Assembly: GCF_004522235.1 (NCBI RefSeq)
Contig: NZ_SDLT01000011.1
Span: 62,001-126,000 of the forward strand
Direction of reading: 5' to 3'
Length of the DNA: 64,000 nucleotides
Source of the DNA: Amycolatopsis nivea
Lineage (GTDB): Bacteria > Actinomycetota > Actinomycetes > Mycobacteriales > Pseudonocardiaceae
The translations under genes were made by a program, and so were the position numbers. The notes below the pieces were generated by a model. It searched no databases. It was not told where the DNA came from and was given only the letters and a program-made list of their open reading frames with translations. This document shows positions 1-7,597 of this stretch, piece after piece; position 1 is the first letter of the stretch; each line of letters begins with the position of its first letter.

Positions 1-372
1 GCGCTGGAAGCCCTTCGCGCCCAGGGCAAACTGCGACCGCTGCTTGACGGGGAAACGGTCGCTCCCGGCGTCACCGTCCGGCATGCGCCCGGGCACACGC
101 CAGGTCATTACGTGCTGGAAGTCGCGGATCAAGACCGTCGCGCTGTCCTGATCGGCGACGTCTTCCAGATTCCGGAGCAGATGGCTGATCCGGCGATCGG
201 TGCTGCGTCCGACGCCAATCCCGGACAGGCGGAACTGACCCGCCGCCGTTGGCTCGGCGAGGTGGTCGGTACCGGCACGATCGTCGCGGCCGCGCATTTC
301 CCGGACGAGCCGTTCTTCCGGATCGCGGCCGACCACAGCGTGGAGCCGGTCGCGGCGGTTGCCGCTTCCTGA
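1..372 (+). CDS. MBL-fold metallo-hydrolase, C-terminal part
   Basis: The reading frame is open from base 1 to the TGA at 370-372, giving the last 123 residues of a protein whose start lies outside the window. It contains HAPGHTPGHY near residue 27 and GDVFQ near residue 51, which match the later metal-binding His and Asp motifs of metallo-beta-lactamase-fold hydrolases, and AAHFPDEP near the end, where the last metal-ligand His usually lies. The family hydrolyses esters, thioesters or lactones with two metals. The first HxHxDH motif is off the edge, so the substrate cannot be inferred. It converges on the histidine kinase gene with an 18-base gap. Confidence 0.8.
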   Translation, partial: ALEALRAQGKLRPLLDGETVAPGVTVRHAPGHTPGHYVLEVADQDRRAVLIGDVFQIPEQMADPAIGAASDANPGQAELTRRRWLGEVVGTGTIVAAAHFPDEPFFRIAADHSVEPVAAVAAS

Positions 373-390
373 CTGTCCACAAGAGACGGC

Positions 391-1440
391 TCAGGAGGCC
401 GCCAGCGGCAACCGCACCTCGAAGCGGCATCCTGGGCCGTGGTTCTGCACGCCGATCCGTCCCCGGTGTGCCTCCACCAGGCCCTTCGCGATCGCCAGGC
501 CCAGCCCGCCGCCGCTGGTGGTGCCGCTGCGGTCGGGGGTGCGGGCTTGGGTGCCGCGGAAGGCGACGTCGAAGACCCGGCTGATCTCGTCGTCCGGAAT
601 CCCGCCGCAGCCGTCGTCCACGGCCAGCAGCGCCTGGTCGCCGTCGATGCCGATCTGCACGGCGACCGTGCCGTCCGGCGGGGTGTGCCGGATGGCGTTG
701 GAAACGAGGTTCCGCACGATCCGCGCCAGCTCCGGATCGCTGCCGGACACCACTGGCCACGCCGACGCGTTTTCCAGCACCCGTACGCGTTTGCGGTCAG
801 CCACGGGTGCCTGCGCGGCGACCGCGTCGCTCACCACGTCGCGCAGCGGCACCGCCGACATGCTCAGTTCGAGTGCGCCCGCGGTGATCCGGGACAGCTC
901 GAAGAGATCCCCCACCATGCCGGACAGCCGGGTGGTCTCGCCGCTGATGCGCTGGGCGTAGTCGGCCACCTCGGCGCGCTCCGAAACCACGCCGTCGGCC
1001 AGTGCCTCCGCCATCGCCTGGATCCCGGCGAGCGGGCTGCGAAGGTCGTGGCTGATCCACGCGACCAGTTCGCGACGCGACGCTTCCGCTGCGCGTTCGC
1101 GTTCCCGCGCCTCGCGTTCCCACACACTGCGCCGCGCGATGACCCGGCCCAGCACCATCGCCGCGGGCACCGCCACCAGTGCCACGAGCAGGCACACCAG
1201 CAGTTCCGTGGTCAGGGCCTCGGTGAACATGAAGCCGCTCACGCCGAGGATCCCGACCAGCATCGCGGCGACCGGAGTCAGCACGAGCGTGGTCATCGTC
1301 GTGGCCAGCGACCGGTGCCGCAGCAGGTAAAGCGCGAGTCCGCCCAGCGCTGCCACCGGCAAGGCGAACAGCAAGGCGAGCGGCAGGATGTGCAGGACGT
1401 GGACGAACATGTCCCACGCCGACTCGCCCGAGCCGATCAC
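391..1440 (-). CDS. Two-component sensor histidine kinase
   Basis: A 349-residue membrane kinase read from a GTG at 1440 whose GTGA overlaps the stop of the response regulator gene, which favours this start over an ATG at 1476. Three hydrophobic segments (about 15-40, 47-72 and 79-98) are followed by a HisKA dimerisation box with [12 protein letters not shown] (His131 is the likely phosphorylated residue) and an HATPase domain with [22 protein letters not shown] and a GGGLGLAI G box. There is no large extracellular sensor loop and no clear HAMP domain, so the signal may be sensed within the membrane. It is the last gene of the operon after the regulator and a membrane protein. The stimulus is unknown. 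Confidence 0.92.
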   Translation of the reverse strand: MIGSGESAWDMFVHVLHILPLALLFALPVAALGGLALYLLRHRSLATTMTTLVLTPVAAMLVGILGVSGFMFTEALTTELLVCLLVALVAVPAAMVLGRVIARRSVWEREARERERAAEASRRELVAWISHDLRSPLAGIQAMAEALADGVVSERAEVADYAQRISGETTRLSGMVGDLFELSRITAGALELSMSAVPLRDVVSDAVAAQAPVADRKRVRVLENASAWPVVSGSDPELARIVRNLVSNAIRHTPPDGTVAVQIGIDGDQALLAVDDGCGGIPDDEISRVFDVAFRGTQARTPDRSGTTSGGGLGLAIAKGLVEAHRGRIGVQNHGPGCRFEVRLPLAAS

Positions 1441-2138
1441 GGCTGTGTCCGGTCGTAGCGGTAGCCGACGCCCCACACCGTCGCGACGCGGACCGGTTTG
1501 GCCGGGTCACGTTCGATTTTCTCGCGCAGCCGGCGCACGTGGACAGTCACCGTGGACTGATCGCCGAAATCCCAGCCCCACACCTTTTCCAGCAGGTCAG
1601 CCCGGCTGAACGCGACGCCGGGATGGGAGAGGAAGAACGCGAGGAGGTCGAACTCGCGCGTGGTCAGCGGAAGCGCCGCGCCGTCGAGTGTCGCCTGGCG
1701 GGCAGTCATCTGGAGCCGGAGGTTGCCGTCCGTCAATTCAGCCGTGGGCGGCTCGGGCCGCGGCATTCGGGCCCGGCGCAGCACGGATGCCACGCGCAGG
1801 GTGAGTTCCTTGGGGCTGAACGGTTTGGTGACGTAGTCGTCCGCCCCCAGTTGCAGTCCGGCGATGCGGTTTTCCTCCTCGCCGAGCGCGGTGAGCATGA
1901 CGATCGGCACCTGGCTCGTCTGCCGCAGCCGACGGCACACCTCCAGGCCGTTCAGCCCGGGCATCATCACGTCGAGCACCACCAGATCCGGCACGCGCTC
2001 GGCGAACCGGGCGAGCGCCGCCGTGCCGTCGCCGGCCAGGTCGACGGTGAAACCGGCGGTTTCGAGGTAGCGACGGACGACGTCGCGCACGGTCTCGTCG
2101 TCGTCTACCACGAGCACGCGACCCGCTTGGTCCTCCAT
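1437..2138 (-). CDS. OmpR-family response regulator
   Basis: A 233-residue regulator. The receiver domain (about 7-120) has the acidic pocket VVDDD, the phosphoacceptor in VVLDVMMPG (Asp56) and the conserved Lys in VTKPF. The C-terminal winged helix (about 135-230) ends in [12 protein letters not shown], typical of PhoB/OmpR transcription factors. It overlaps the downstream kinase gene by 4 bases and lies 8 bases after the membrane protein gene, so the three are probably cotranscribed. The kinase at 391-1440 is the obvious partner. The target genes are not shown by sequence, but the divergent operon from 3695 is a candidate because it shares the upstream region. Confidence 0.93.
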   Translation of the reverse strand: MEDQAGRVLVVDDDETVRDVVRRYLETAGFTVDLAGDGTAALARFAERVPDLVVLDVMMPGLNGLEVCRRLRQTSQVPIVMLTALGEEENRIAGLQLGADDYVTKPFSPKELTLRVASVLRRARMPRPEPPTAELTDGNLRLQMTARQATLDGAALPLTTREFDLLAFFLSHPGVAFSRADLLEKVWGWDFGDQSTVTVHVRRLREKIERDPAKPVRVATVWGVGYRYDRTQP

Positions 2139-2146
2139 GCCTCACC

Positions 2147-3550
2147 TCACCAGTTCGTCAGCAGCAGGTGGTTGACCGCGAGCGCGACCACCGCCTGTCC
2201 GGCAAGCCACCAGCGGCGGTGGCCCGCCGGGAGCAGCGCCGTGGCCGGGATCAGCCACGCGCCGAACGGTAGCCAGATCCGTTCTACCTCAGCCTTCGAC
2301 AGGCCGGACGAATCAGCGAACACGATCGTGAGCAGAGCCGCCACCACGATCAGCAGCACCGGATCGCGCAGGATCGTCCGGCGGGAAGGCAAGAAGACCG
2401 CGTTGGCCACTCCCCGGCGAGCCGCTGCGACTACTGCGGGGCCGCACGCGACCGCCACCGCGGCCAGATCGGCCCACACCCAGTAGGAATACGGCCGCAC
2501 CAGCGCAACGCCCTGGTAGTAGCGCTCGACCACGAGGTGGTAGCCGTCGAACCACCAGAAACCGGCGAGCGCGAACACGGCGACCACTGCTAGCGCACCG
2601 AGGGCAGCGACGAGAGTGGCCCGCCATTGCCTGCCGAGCACGGCGACGGCCAGCGCGACCAAGCCGAGCAAGACGAGGCCGTAGGAGAGGAAGATCCCGA
2701 ACCCGATGAGAATCCCGGCTGCCAACGCCGTGGGCCACGCGTAACCGCGCTGTTCCCGGAAGCCCACCGACGCCAGGGCGAGCAGTGCGATGCCGGTGGC
2801 GGTCACGCCGGCGAAGAGGCCGTCCGCGGATACGCCCAGCCACACCGCGCCTGGGCTGAGCACGGCGAACGGAAGCGCCGCGCGGGCGGCGTCGGGGCGG
2901 CCGAGCAGGGCGATCGTCGCGGGTACCGCCACCGCGACCAGCGCGGCCACCAGCACGACCGCGGTCGACGCCCAGGCACCGCCGTGGAGGCCGAGCCGGT
3001 CGAGCCAGACGAAGACGAGGGTCGCGCCGGGCGGGTGGCCGGACACGTGAGTGGTCCACGAGTTCGGCTGGAAGTCGAGGATGCGCGAGGAGAATTCGCG
3101 GAGGAACCGCGGGATGTCCGTGATGCCGGGGACTTCGTGCAGGTACTCCTGCACAGTGGTCAGCCGGCCGGTGAAGCCGCGCGTCCAGCCGTCCACCATG
3201 GCGAGCGAGAAGATCCAGGCGAGGGAGGCCAGGTAACCCGCGGCCAGGGCGCGCCGCCATCGCAGCCGGGCGGCCAGGGTCGGGCCGTACAGGACGACAC
3301 CGGCGGCGATCAGGACGGCGAACACCGAGCCGGGGCCGACGTGTGGCAGCCAATGCGCGAACAACGGCGGCGCGAACGCGTAGATCACCACGTCCGAACC
3401 TGGCCGGTTGTAGTACACGCCAACCGCGGTCGCGGCGGCGATCACCACGAGGGTGACGCCGACCGTCACGAGATCGGCGCGGAACCGGGGACGGACGGGA
3501 ACCGGGGGCGGCGGCTCGGCGAGCCGGGCAGCCTTCGTCGACTCGCTCAT
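2147..3550 (-). CDS. Polytopic membrane protein, possible GT-C type glycosyltransferase
   Basis: A 467-residue protein with about ten to twelve hydrophobic helices. After a short Pro-rich cytoplasmic start, one loop holds SGHPPGATLVFVWLDRL, which resembles the HPPG-containing loop seen in some lipid-linked sugar transferases (GT39/GT87-like GT-C enzymes). No complete GT-C signature can be confirmed, so glycosyltransferase is an inference and the protein could be an uncharacterised actinobacterial membrane protein. It is first in the operon with the response regulator and kinase and is divergent from a GT2 glycosyltransferase operon, which supports an envelope polysaccharide or glycolipid role. 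Confidence 0.7.
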   Translation of the reverse strand: MSESTKAARLAEPPPPVPVRPRFRADLVTVGVTLVVIAAATAVGVYYNRPGSDVVIYAFAPPLFAHWLPHVGPGSVFAVLIAAGVVLYGPTLAARLRWRRALAAGYLASLAWIFSLAMVDGWTRGFTGRLTTVQEYLHEVPGITDIPRFLREFSSRILDFQPNSWTTHVSGHPPGATLVFVWLDRLGLHGGAWASTAVVLVAALVAVAVPATIALLGRPDAARAALPFAVLSPGAVWLGVSADGLFAGVTATGIALLALASVGFREQRGYAWPTALAAGILIGFGIFLSYGLVLLGLVALAVAVLGRQWRATLVAALGALAVVAVFALAGFWWFDGYHLVVERYYQGVALVRPYSYWVWADLAAVAVACGPAVVAAARRGVANAVFLPSRRTILRDPVLLIVVAALLTIVFADSSGLSKAEVERIWLPFGAWLIPATALLPAGHRRWWLAGQAVVALAVNHLLLTNW

Positions 3551-3681
3551 CGCCGGTCACGATAACCCCGCGGGCGGGCGTCCGGCAGGGTTCCGGCGGA
3601 TCCGTGAGAAGTCGGTAAGATCTGGGCGAACGTCAGGATTTGGTAAGCACAGCAAGGGTTCTGCACTGTCCTTTCCAGACC

Positions 3682-3697
3682 TACCGTACGCCTCGTG
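3682..3697 (+). promoter_or_regulatory. Possible leaderless promoter for the GT2 operon
   Basis: TACCGT at 3682-3687 sits 7 bases before the GTG start at 3695 and no Shine-Dalgarno sequence is visible. This is the spacing of actinobacterial leaderless transcripts, in which the start codon is at or next to +1. A -35 element is not clear. Upstream, GGTAAG occurs twice (near 3614 and 3641), which could be a regulator site in the 144-base divergent region. Confidence 0.4.
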
Positions 3698-4354
3698 AAC
3701 GAATTCGGAGCGGACGTCGTCCTCCCCTGCCTCGACGAGGCGGCCGCGCTGCCCGGCGTGCTCGCCGGTCTGCCGGCGGGGTATCGCGCGATCGTCGTGG
3801 ACAACGGGTCGCGCGACGGTTCCCCCGATGTCGCGGCCGCGCACGGCGCGAAAGTCGTCGACGAGCCGCGGCGTGGTTACGGTGCCGCTGTCCACACCGG
3901 GTTGGAGAACGCGACCGCCGACATCGTCTGTTTCGCAGACGCCGACGGATCACTCGATCTGGCCGAGTTGCCGCGTCTGGTCGCCGCGGTTGTGGATGGG
4001 GCTGACCTCGCGGTCGGGCGCCGGGTGCCGGTTTCCCGGGCGGCTTGGCCGTGGCACGCAAGAGCAGGCAATGCCGTCCTCTCGCTGCTCTTGCGGTCCC
4101 GTGGGCTGCCAGTGCGGGACATCGCGCCGCTGCGGGCGGTGCGTCGTCGGGAGTTGCTGGCTCTCGACGTCACGGACCGGGCTTTCGGCTACCCGCTTGA
4201 GCTGTTGGTGAAGGCTCAGCGTGCGGGCTGGACGGTCCAAGAGTTCGACGTCACTTACCGGGAACGGGCGCGGGGCACGAAATCGAAGGTGTCCGGTTCG
4301 ATGCGCGGCACGTTGCGAGCGGTGCGGGACTTCGGGCGGGTGCTCGCCCGATGA
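3695..4354 (+). CDS. Family 2 glycosyltransferase
   Basis: A 219-residue GT-A fold enzyme from a GTG start. It has the nucleotide-binding start VVLPCLDEAAALP, IVVDNGSRDGS and the DxD metal and sugar-nucleotide site in CFADADGS (about residues 73-80). There is no membrane anchor, so it probably acts at the cytoplasmic face of the membrane. At 219 residues it is close to a bare catalytic domain. The gene overlaps the DUF2064 gene by ATGA (4351-4354) and begins a five-gene operon, so its product probably acts with that transferase and the methyltransferase. The acceptor is unknown. Confidence 0.88.
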   Translation: MNEFGADVVLPCLDEAAALPGVLAGLPAGYRAIVVDNGSRDGSPDVAAAHGAKVVDEPRRGYGAAVHTGLENATADIVCFADADGSLDLAELPRLVAAVVDGADLAVGRRVPVSRAAWPWHARAGNAVLSLLLRSRGLPVRDIAPLRAVRRRELLALDVTDRAFGYPLELLVKAQRAGWTVQEFDVTYRERARGTKSKVSGSMRGTLRAVRDFGRVLAR

Positions 4355-5022
4355 CGTTCTGCCTGCTTGTAGTCGCGAAAGCCCCGGTGCCGGGCTTCGC
4401 GAAGACTCGGTTGTGCCCGCCGGCGACGCCAGAACAGGCCGCGGAGATCGCCGCCTCCGCGCTGTTGGACACGCTGGACGCTGCGTTCGCCACTGACGGC
4501 GCGATCACCGTCGTGGCGATGACGGGCGACCTCTCGGAGGCGGCGCGAGGCGGCGAAATCGGCCGGGCGTTGCGGAAGGCGACCGTGATTGCGCAGCGGG
4601 GCTGGGATTTCGGCACCCGGCTGGCCAACGCGCACTCCGACACCGCCGCGGTGCATGCCGGGTTGCCCGTGCTGCAGATCGGCATGGACACGCCGCAGGT
4701 CTCCCCCGTATTGCTGGCTTCGGCGATCAAGCCGGTCGTCGACGGAGACAGCCGCGCAGTGCTGGGCAGCGCGGAAGACGGGGGCTGGTGGGGACTCGGG
4801 CTGGCTGATCCGCGGCAGGCGCAAGTGCTCGCCGGAGTTCCGATGTCGCGTCCGGACACCGGATTCCGCACCCGAGCGGCATTGGAAGGAAACGGGCTCC
4901 GCGTCGTCGAGCTGCCGACACTGTCCGATGTGGACACCATGGAGGACGCGCTGCGGGTGGCCGCGATCCGGCCGGACACCAGGTTCGCCGCCGCGGTCGA
5001 CGCGGTGGGAGTGGTGGCATGA
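4351..5022 (+). CDS. DUF2064 family nucleotidyl/glycosyl transferase-like protein
   Basis: A 223-residue protein of the DUF2064/TIGR04282 family, a GT-A-like fold related to cofactor nucleotidyltransferases. Diagnostic blocks are VAKAPVPGFAKTRL at the start, IGMDTPQVSP in the middle and GSAEDGGWWGLGL, the glycine-rich loop of the family. It starts in a 4-base ATGA overlap with the GT2 gene and ends in a similar overlap with the methyltransferase gene, so translation is coupled. The biochemical activity of this family is poorly known. The pairing with a GT2 enzyme is recurrent in actinobacteria and suggests a shared glycan or cofactor product, but this is inference. Confidence 0.85.
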   Translation: MTFCLLVVAKAPVPGFAKTRLCPPATPEQAAEIAASALLDTLDAAFATDGAITVVAMTGDLSEAARGGEIGRALRKATVIAQRGWDFGTRLANAHSDTAAVHAGLPVLQIGMDTPQVSPVLLASAIKPVVDGDSRAVLGSAEDGGWWGLGLADPRQAQVLAGVPMSRPDTGFRTRAALEGNGLRVVELPTLSDVDTMEDALRVAAIRPDTRFAAAVDAVGVVA

Positions 5023-5648
5023 AACTCGCGACTGGGCGGGAATTCGATCGCGGGCTGCTCGGCCATCGCTGCTGGCTGGAGCTCGCCAACGGCGACCGGA
5101 TCGAGCTGCCGGTCGGTCGTTGGGCGGACGGTTGCGGTGCGGGCGACGCCGTGCTGCTGGACGCGTGCGCGGGTCCGACGCTCGACGTCGGCTGCGGACC
5201 CGGTCGGCTTACCGCTGCGTTGACGCGTCGAGGCGTGGTGGCCCTCGGCGTGGACAGTTCGCCGGTCGCGGTGCGGCTGACTCGACGGCGCGGAGCGAGT
5301 GCGTTGCAGCGCAACGTTTTCACTCGCCTTCCTGGCGAGGGACGATGGAGTCACGTGCTGCTGGCTGACGGCAACATCGGGATCGGTGGTGATCCCGATG
5401 CGCTGCTGCGGCGGGTGCACGAGTTGCTCACGCTAGATGGCGACGTGCTCGTGGAACTGGAGGAGCCCGGCCAGGGAGTGCGCCGCGACCACGTCCGCTT
5501 GCGGCCGGATCCCGCTGGTGGGCGGTGGTTCACCTGGGCGTGGGTCGGTGTCGACGCCATTGCGGAAATCGCGGTGCGGACGGGTTTTCGAGTGGCGTGG
5601 ACGACCAGTCGCGGCCGCCGCTGGTTCGCGAAGCTGGCGCGCGCATGA
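5019..5648 (+). CDS. Class I SAM-dependent methyltransferase
   Basis: A 209-residue protein with SAM-binding motif I in LDVGCGPGRLTAAL (about residues 55-68), followed by ALGVDSSPVAV, the acidic residue that contacts the ribose, and HVLLADGNIGIGGD as the post-I region. The N-terminal 50 residues carry no recognised domain. Start and stop are both in 4-base overlaps with neighbours (5019-5022 and 5645-5648), so it is the middle member of the operon. The methyl acceptor is not evident. Methylation of the product made by the two transferases is the simplest idea. Confidence 0.87.
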   Translation: MKLATGREFDRGLLGHRCWLELANGDRIELPVGRWADGCGAGDAVLLDACAGPTLDVGCGPGRLTAALTRRGVVALGVDSSPVAVRLTRRRGASALQRNVFTRLPGEGRWSHVLLADGNIGIGGDPDALLRRVHELLTLDGDVLVELEEPGQGVRRDHVRLRPDPAGGRWFTWAWVGVDAIAEIAVRTGFRVAWTTSRGRRWFAKLARA

Positions 5649-6856
5649 AACGCCTGGCCGCCGCGTGGCGCGGTTTCGACGCTCGGGTTTCCGCAGCACA
5701 GGCCAAGATCGGCGAACGGGCCCGTGCCGTCGATCGCCGGGTCCCGAAGGCGGAGCAATTCAAGGGCGGTGCGCACGGCGAGCGCGCGACGGCCCGGGTC
5801 GGCAGCCTGCTCGGGCTCGCGTTCCTGATCTGCTTCATCACCGGACTGCTGAGCCATTTGATCCAGCATCCGCCCGAGTGGTTCTTCTGGCCGAGCCGTC
5901 CGGTGTGGCTGTATCGAGTGACGCAGGGCGCGCATGTGCTGTCCGGGATCGCGGCGATTCCGTTGCTGCTGGCCAAACTGTGGAGCGTCTACCCGAAGCT
6001 GTTCGAGCGGCCGCTGGTGCGTTCGGTGCCGCACGCCGTGGAGCGGCTGTCGATCCTTGTGCTGTCCGGCGCAGCGTTCTTCGAGCTGAGTTCGGGACTG
6101 CTGAACGTCGCGCAGAACTATCCGTGGAATTTCTACTTTCCGCAGGTGCACTATGCGGTGGCGTGGGTCGCGATCGGGTCGATCTTCGTGCATGTCGCGG
6201 TGAAGCTCCCGGTGATCCGGCGGGCGCTGACGCGGGAGCGTGCGTCCGCTCAGCAGCCTGGCCCTGGGTTGTCGCGCCGAGGATTCCTGACCACCACGGG
6301 GATCGCGACCGGAGTTGCCGTGCTGGCGACCGCTGGGGCGACCGTTCCCGCGCTGCGGAACGTCTCCGGGTTGTCGTGGCGATCGGACAAGGGCACGCAG
6401 AAGTTGCCGGTCAACCGCACGGCCGTGGCGGCGCAGGTCACACGGGCAGCGCAGGATCCCGGATGGCGACTGTCCGTGGTGACTCCGGCGGGGACTCGGC
6501 AGTTCACGCTGGCCGAGCTGCGGGCGTTGCCGCAGACCACTGTGGACTTGCCGATCGCGTGCGTCGAAGGGTGGAGCCAGATGGCGACCTGGCGCGGCGT
6601 CTCGTTCCCGGACCTGCTGCGCGCGAACGGGACTTCGCCCGGCGTGGACGTGCGGGTGTCGTCGCTGGAGAAGACCGGCCTGTACGGCGTCAGCGTGTTG
6701 CCCGGCGAGCATACGGCCGACCCGCTCACGTTGCTGGCGCTGGAACTGAACGGTGAGGTGCTGAATCTCGACCACGGGTATCCGTGCCGCGTGATCGCGC
6801 CCAGCCGGCCAGGCGTGCTGCAGACGAAGTGGGTCGAGAAGCTGGAGGTGCGGTGA
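5645..6856 (+). CDS. Membrane molybdopterin oxidoreductase with cytochrome b-like domain and internal Tat motif
   Basis: A 403-residue fusion. Residues about 55-195 form four hydrophobic segments with several His, like a cytochrome b561-type domain. Then LSRRGFLTTTG followed by a fifth hydrophobic helix is a twin-arginine signal placed inside the protein. The last 170 residues are a sulfite-oxidase/YedY-like molybdopterin domain with the Mo-ligand Cys in IACVEGWS and a GYPCRVIAP segment. The ATG at 5645 overlaps the upstream stop and starts after an open frame that extends further back. The layout matches actinobacterial proteins that use Sec for the helices and Tat for the folded cofactor domain. 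The catalytic domain should face outside and take electrons to or from the membrane haem domain. Confidence 0.85.
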   Translation: MKRLAAAWRGFDARVSAAQAKIGERARAVDRRVPKAEQFKGGAHGERATARVGSLLGLAFLICFITGLLSHLIQHPPEWFFWPSRPVWLYRVTQGAHVLSGIAAIPLLLAKLWSVYPKLFERPLVRSVPHAVERLSILVLSGAAFFELSSGLLNVAQNYPWNFYFPQVHYAVAWVAIGSIFVHVAVKLPVIRRALTRERASAQQPGPGLSRRGFLTTTGIATGVAVLATAGATVPALRNVSGLSWRSDKGTQKLPVNRTAVAAQVTRAAQDPGWRLSVVTPAGTRQFTLAELRALPQTTVDLPIACVEGWSQMATWRGVSFPDLLRANGTSPGVDVRVSSLEKTGLYGVSVLPGEHTADPLTLLALELNGEVLNLDHGYPCRVIAPSRPGVLQTKWVEKLEVR

Positions 6857-7305
6857 AGACCGCGCGAATTCTGCTGGCGCTGCCCGGATTAGCGGCGTTG
6901 GCGTACGGGATCGTGCTGTTCCTCGACTACGCGGCGCCGGCGTGGCCGGACAGTTTCACGACGTTGCTGTGGATCGGCGGCGGTCCGATCGTCAACGACG
7001 CGGTGTTCGCTCCGATCGCGGGCGTGATCGGCCTGCTGCTCGCTCGATTCCTGCCGCTGCCGTGGCGAGGGCCGGTGCAGGTTGGCGCGGCGTTGACCGC
7101 GGTGCTGGGTTTCGTGGCGTTCCCGCTGCTGTGGCGTGCTTATGGCGTGCCGGCGAAGCCCGGTCTGCACGACGGGAACACGTGGCTGGGGCTGCTGGCG
7201 ACGCTCGCCGTGGTGTGGAGTGCCGTCCTGGTCGTTTCGCTCGTCCGGATTGTCCAGGTACGGCGGCAGGCGGCGCGGAAAATTCGGCCGCGCGCACGTA
7301 GTTGA
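6853..7305 (+). CDS. Small four-helix membrane protein
   Basis: A 150-residue protein starting at a GTG in a 4-base overlap with the molybdoprotein gene. It has four hydrophobic segments (about 5-25, 45-65, 75-95 and 115-140) and an Arg-rich tail ending KIRPRARS. The polar features GGGPIVNDAVFAP between helices 1 and 2 and WRGPVQVG before helix 3 are characteristic but I do not recognise the family. As the last gene of the operon it may support assembly or electron transfer of the preceding membrane oxidoreductase. This rests on position only. Confidence 0.75.
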   Translation: MKTARILLALPGLAALAYGIVLFLDYAAPAWPDSFTTLLWIGGGPIVNDAVFAPIAGVIGLLLARFLPLPWRGPVQVGAALTAVLGFVAFPLLWRAYGVPAKPGLHDGNTWLGLLATLAVVWSAVLVVSLVRIVQVRRQAARKIRPRARS

Positions 7306-7389
7306 CCTGGGTTTTCTTCCGGTACCCGAATTTTCCCGCGGATTCGGCGTTTGGGACAGCGTGCGCGTGGGCACCTCACCGCACGCGGA

Positions 7390-7430
7390 GAGGCTCTCCG
7401 TGCCGAGTCGGAGGCGGCACGGAGAGCCTC
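7390..7430 (+). terminator. Rho-independent terminator-like hairpin
   Basis: A perfect 15-base inverted repeat, GAGGCTCTCCGTGCC at 7390-7404 and its complement at 7416-7430, with an 11-base loop, followed by TTCGTGTTTT. It ends the plus-strand operon that finishes at 7305 and has an imperfect T tract, as is common in GC-rich actinomycetes. Confidence 0.8.
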
Positions 7431-7479
7431 TTCGTGTTTTCGTGTGCGAGCCGGTTTTCGCGTGCTGGGCATGAAAAAC

Positions 7480-7521
7480 GGCCACGCGCGACCGGCTCTT
7501 GTGCTCCGGTCGCGCGCGGCC
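7480..7521 (-). terminator. Terminator hairpin for the PepD/HtrA gene
   Basis: A 16-base inverted repeat (7480-7495 and 7506-7521, one mismatch) with a 10-base loop. Read on the minus strand it is followed by GTTTTTCAT, so it is oriented to terminate the protease gene ending at 7598. Together with the hairpin at 7390-7430 it separates two converging transcripts. Confidence 0.75.
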
Positions 7522-7597
7522 TGCAAAGGTTCGGCCCCAGCGCGGATAGGGGGTCGAGCCGTGGCTGGTCTCGGCCGCGCCTCGGCGGCCGAGCGAA

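Noticed and set aside
5351..6775. A long minus-strand open frame (474 codons) opposite the methyltransferase and molybdoprotein genes
   Set aside because: It is rich in Arg, His and Gln, has no recognisable motif and lies opposite two well-supported genes. Such frames are common on the reverse strand of GC-rich genes.
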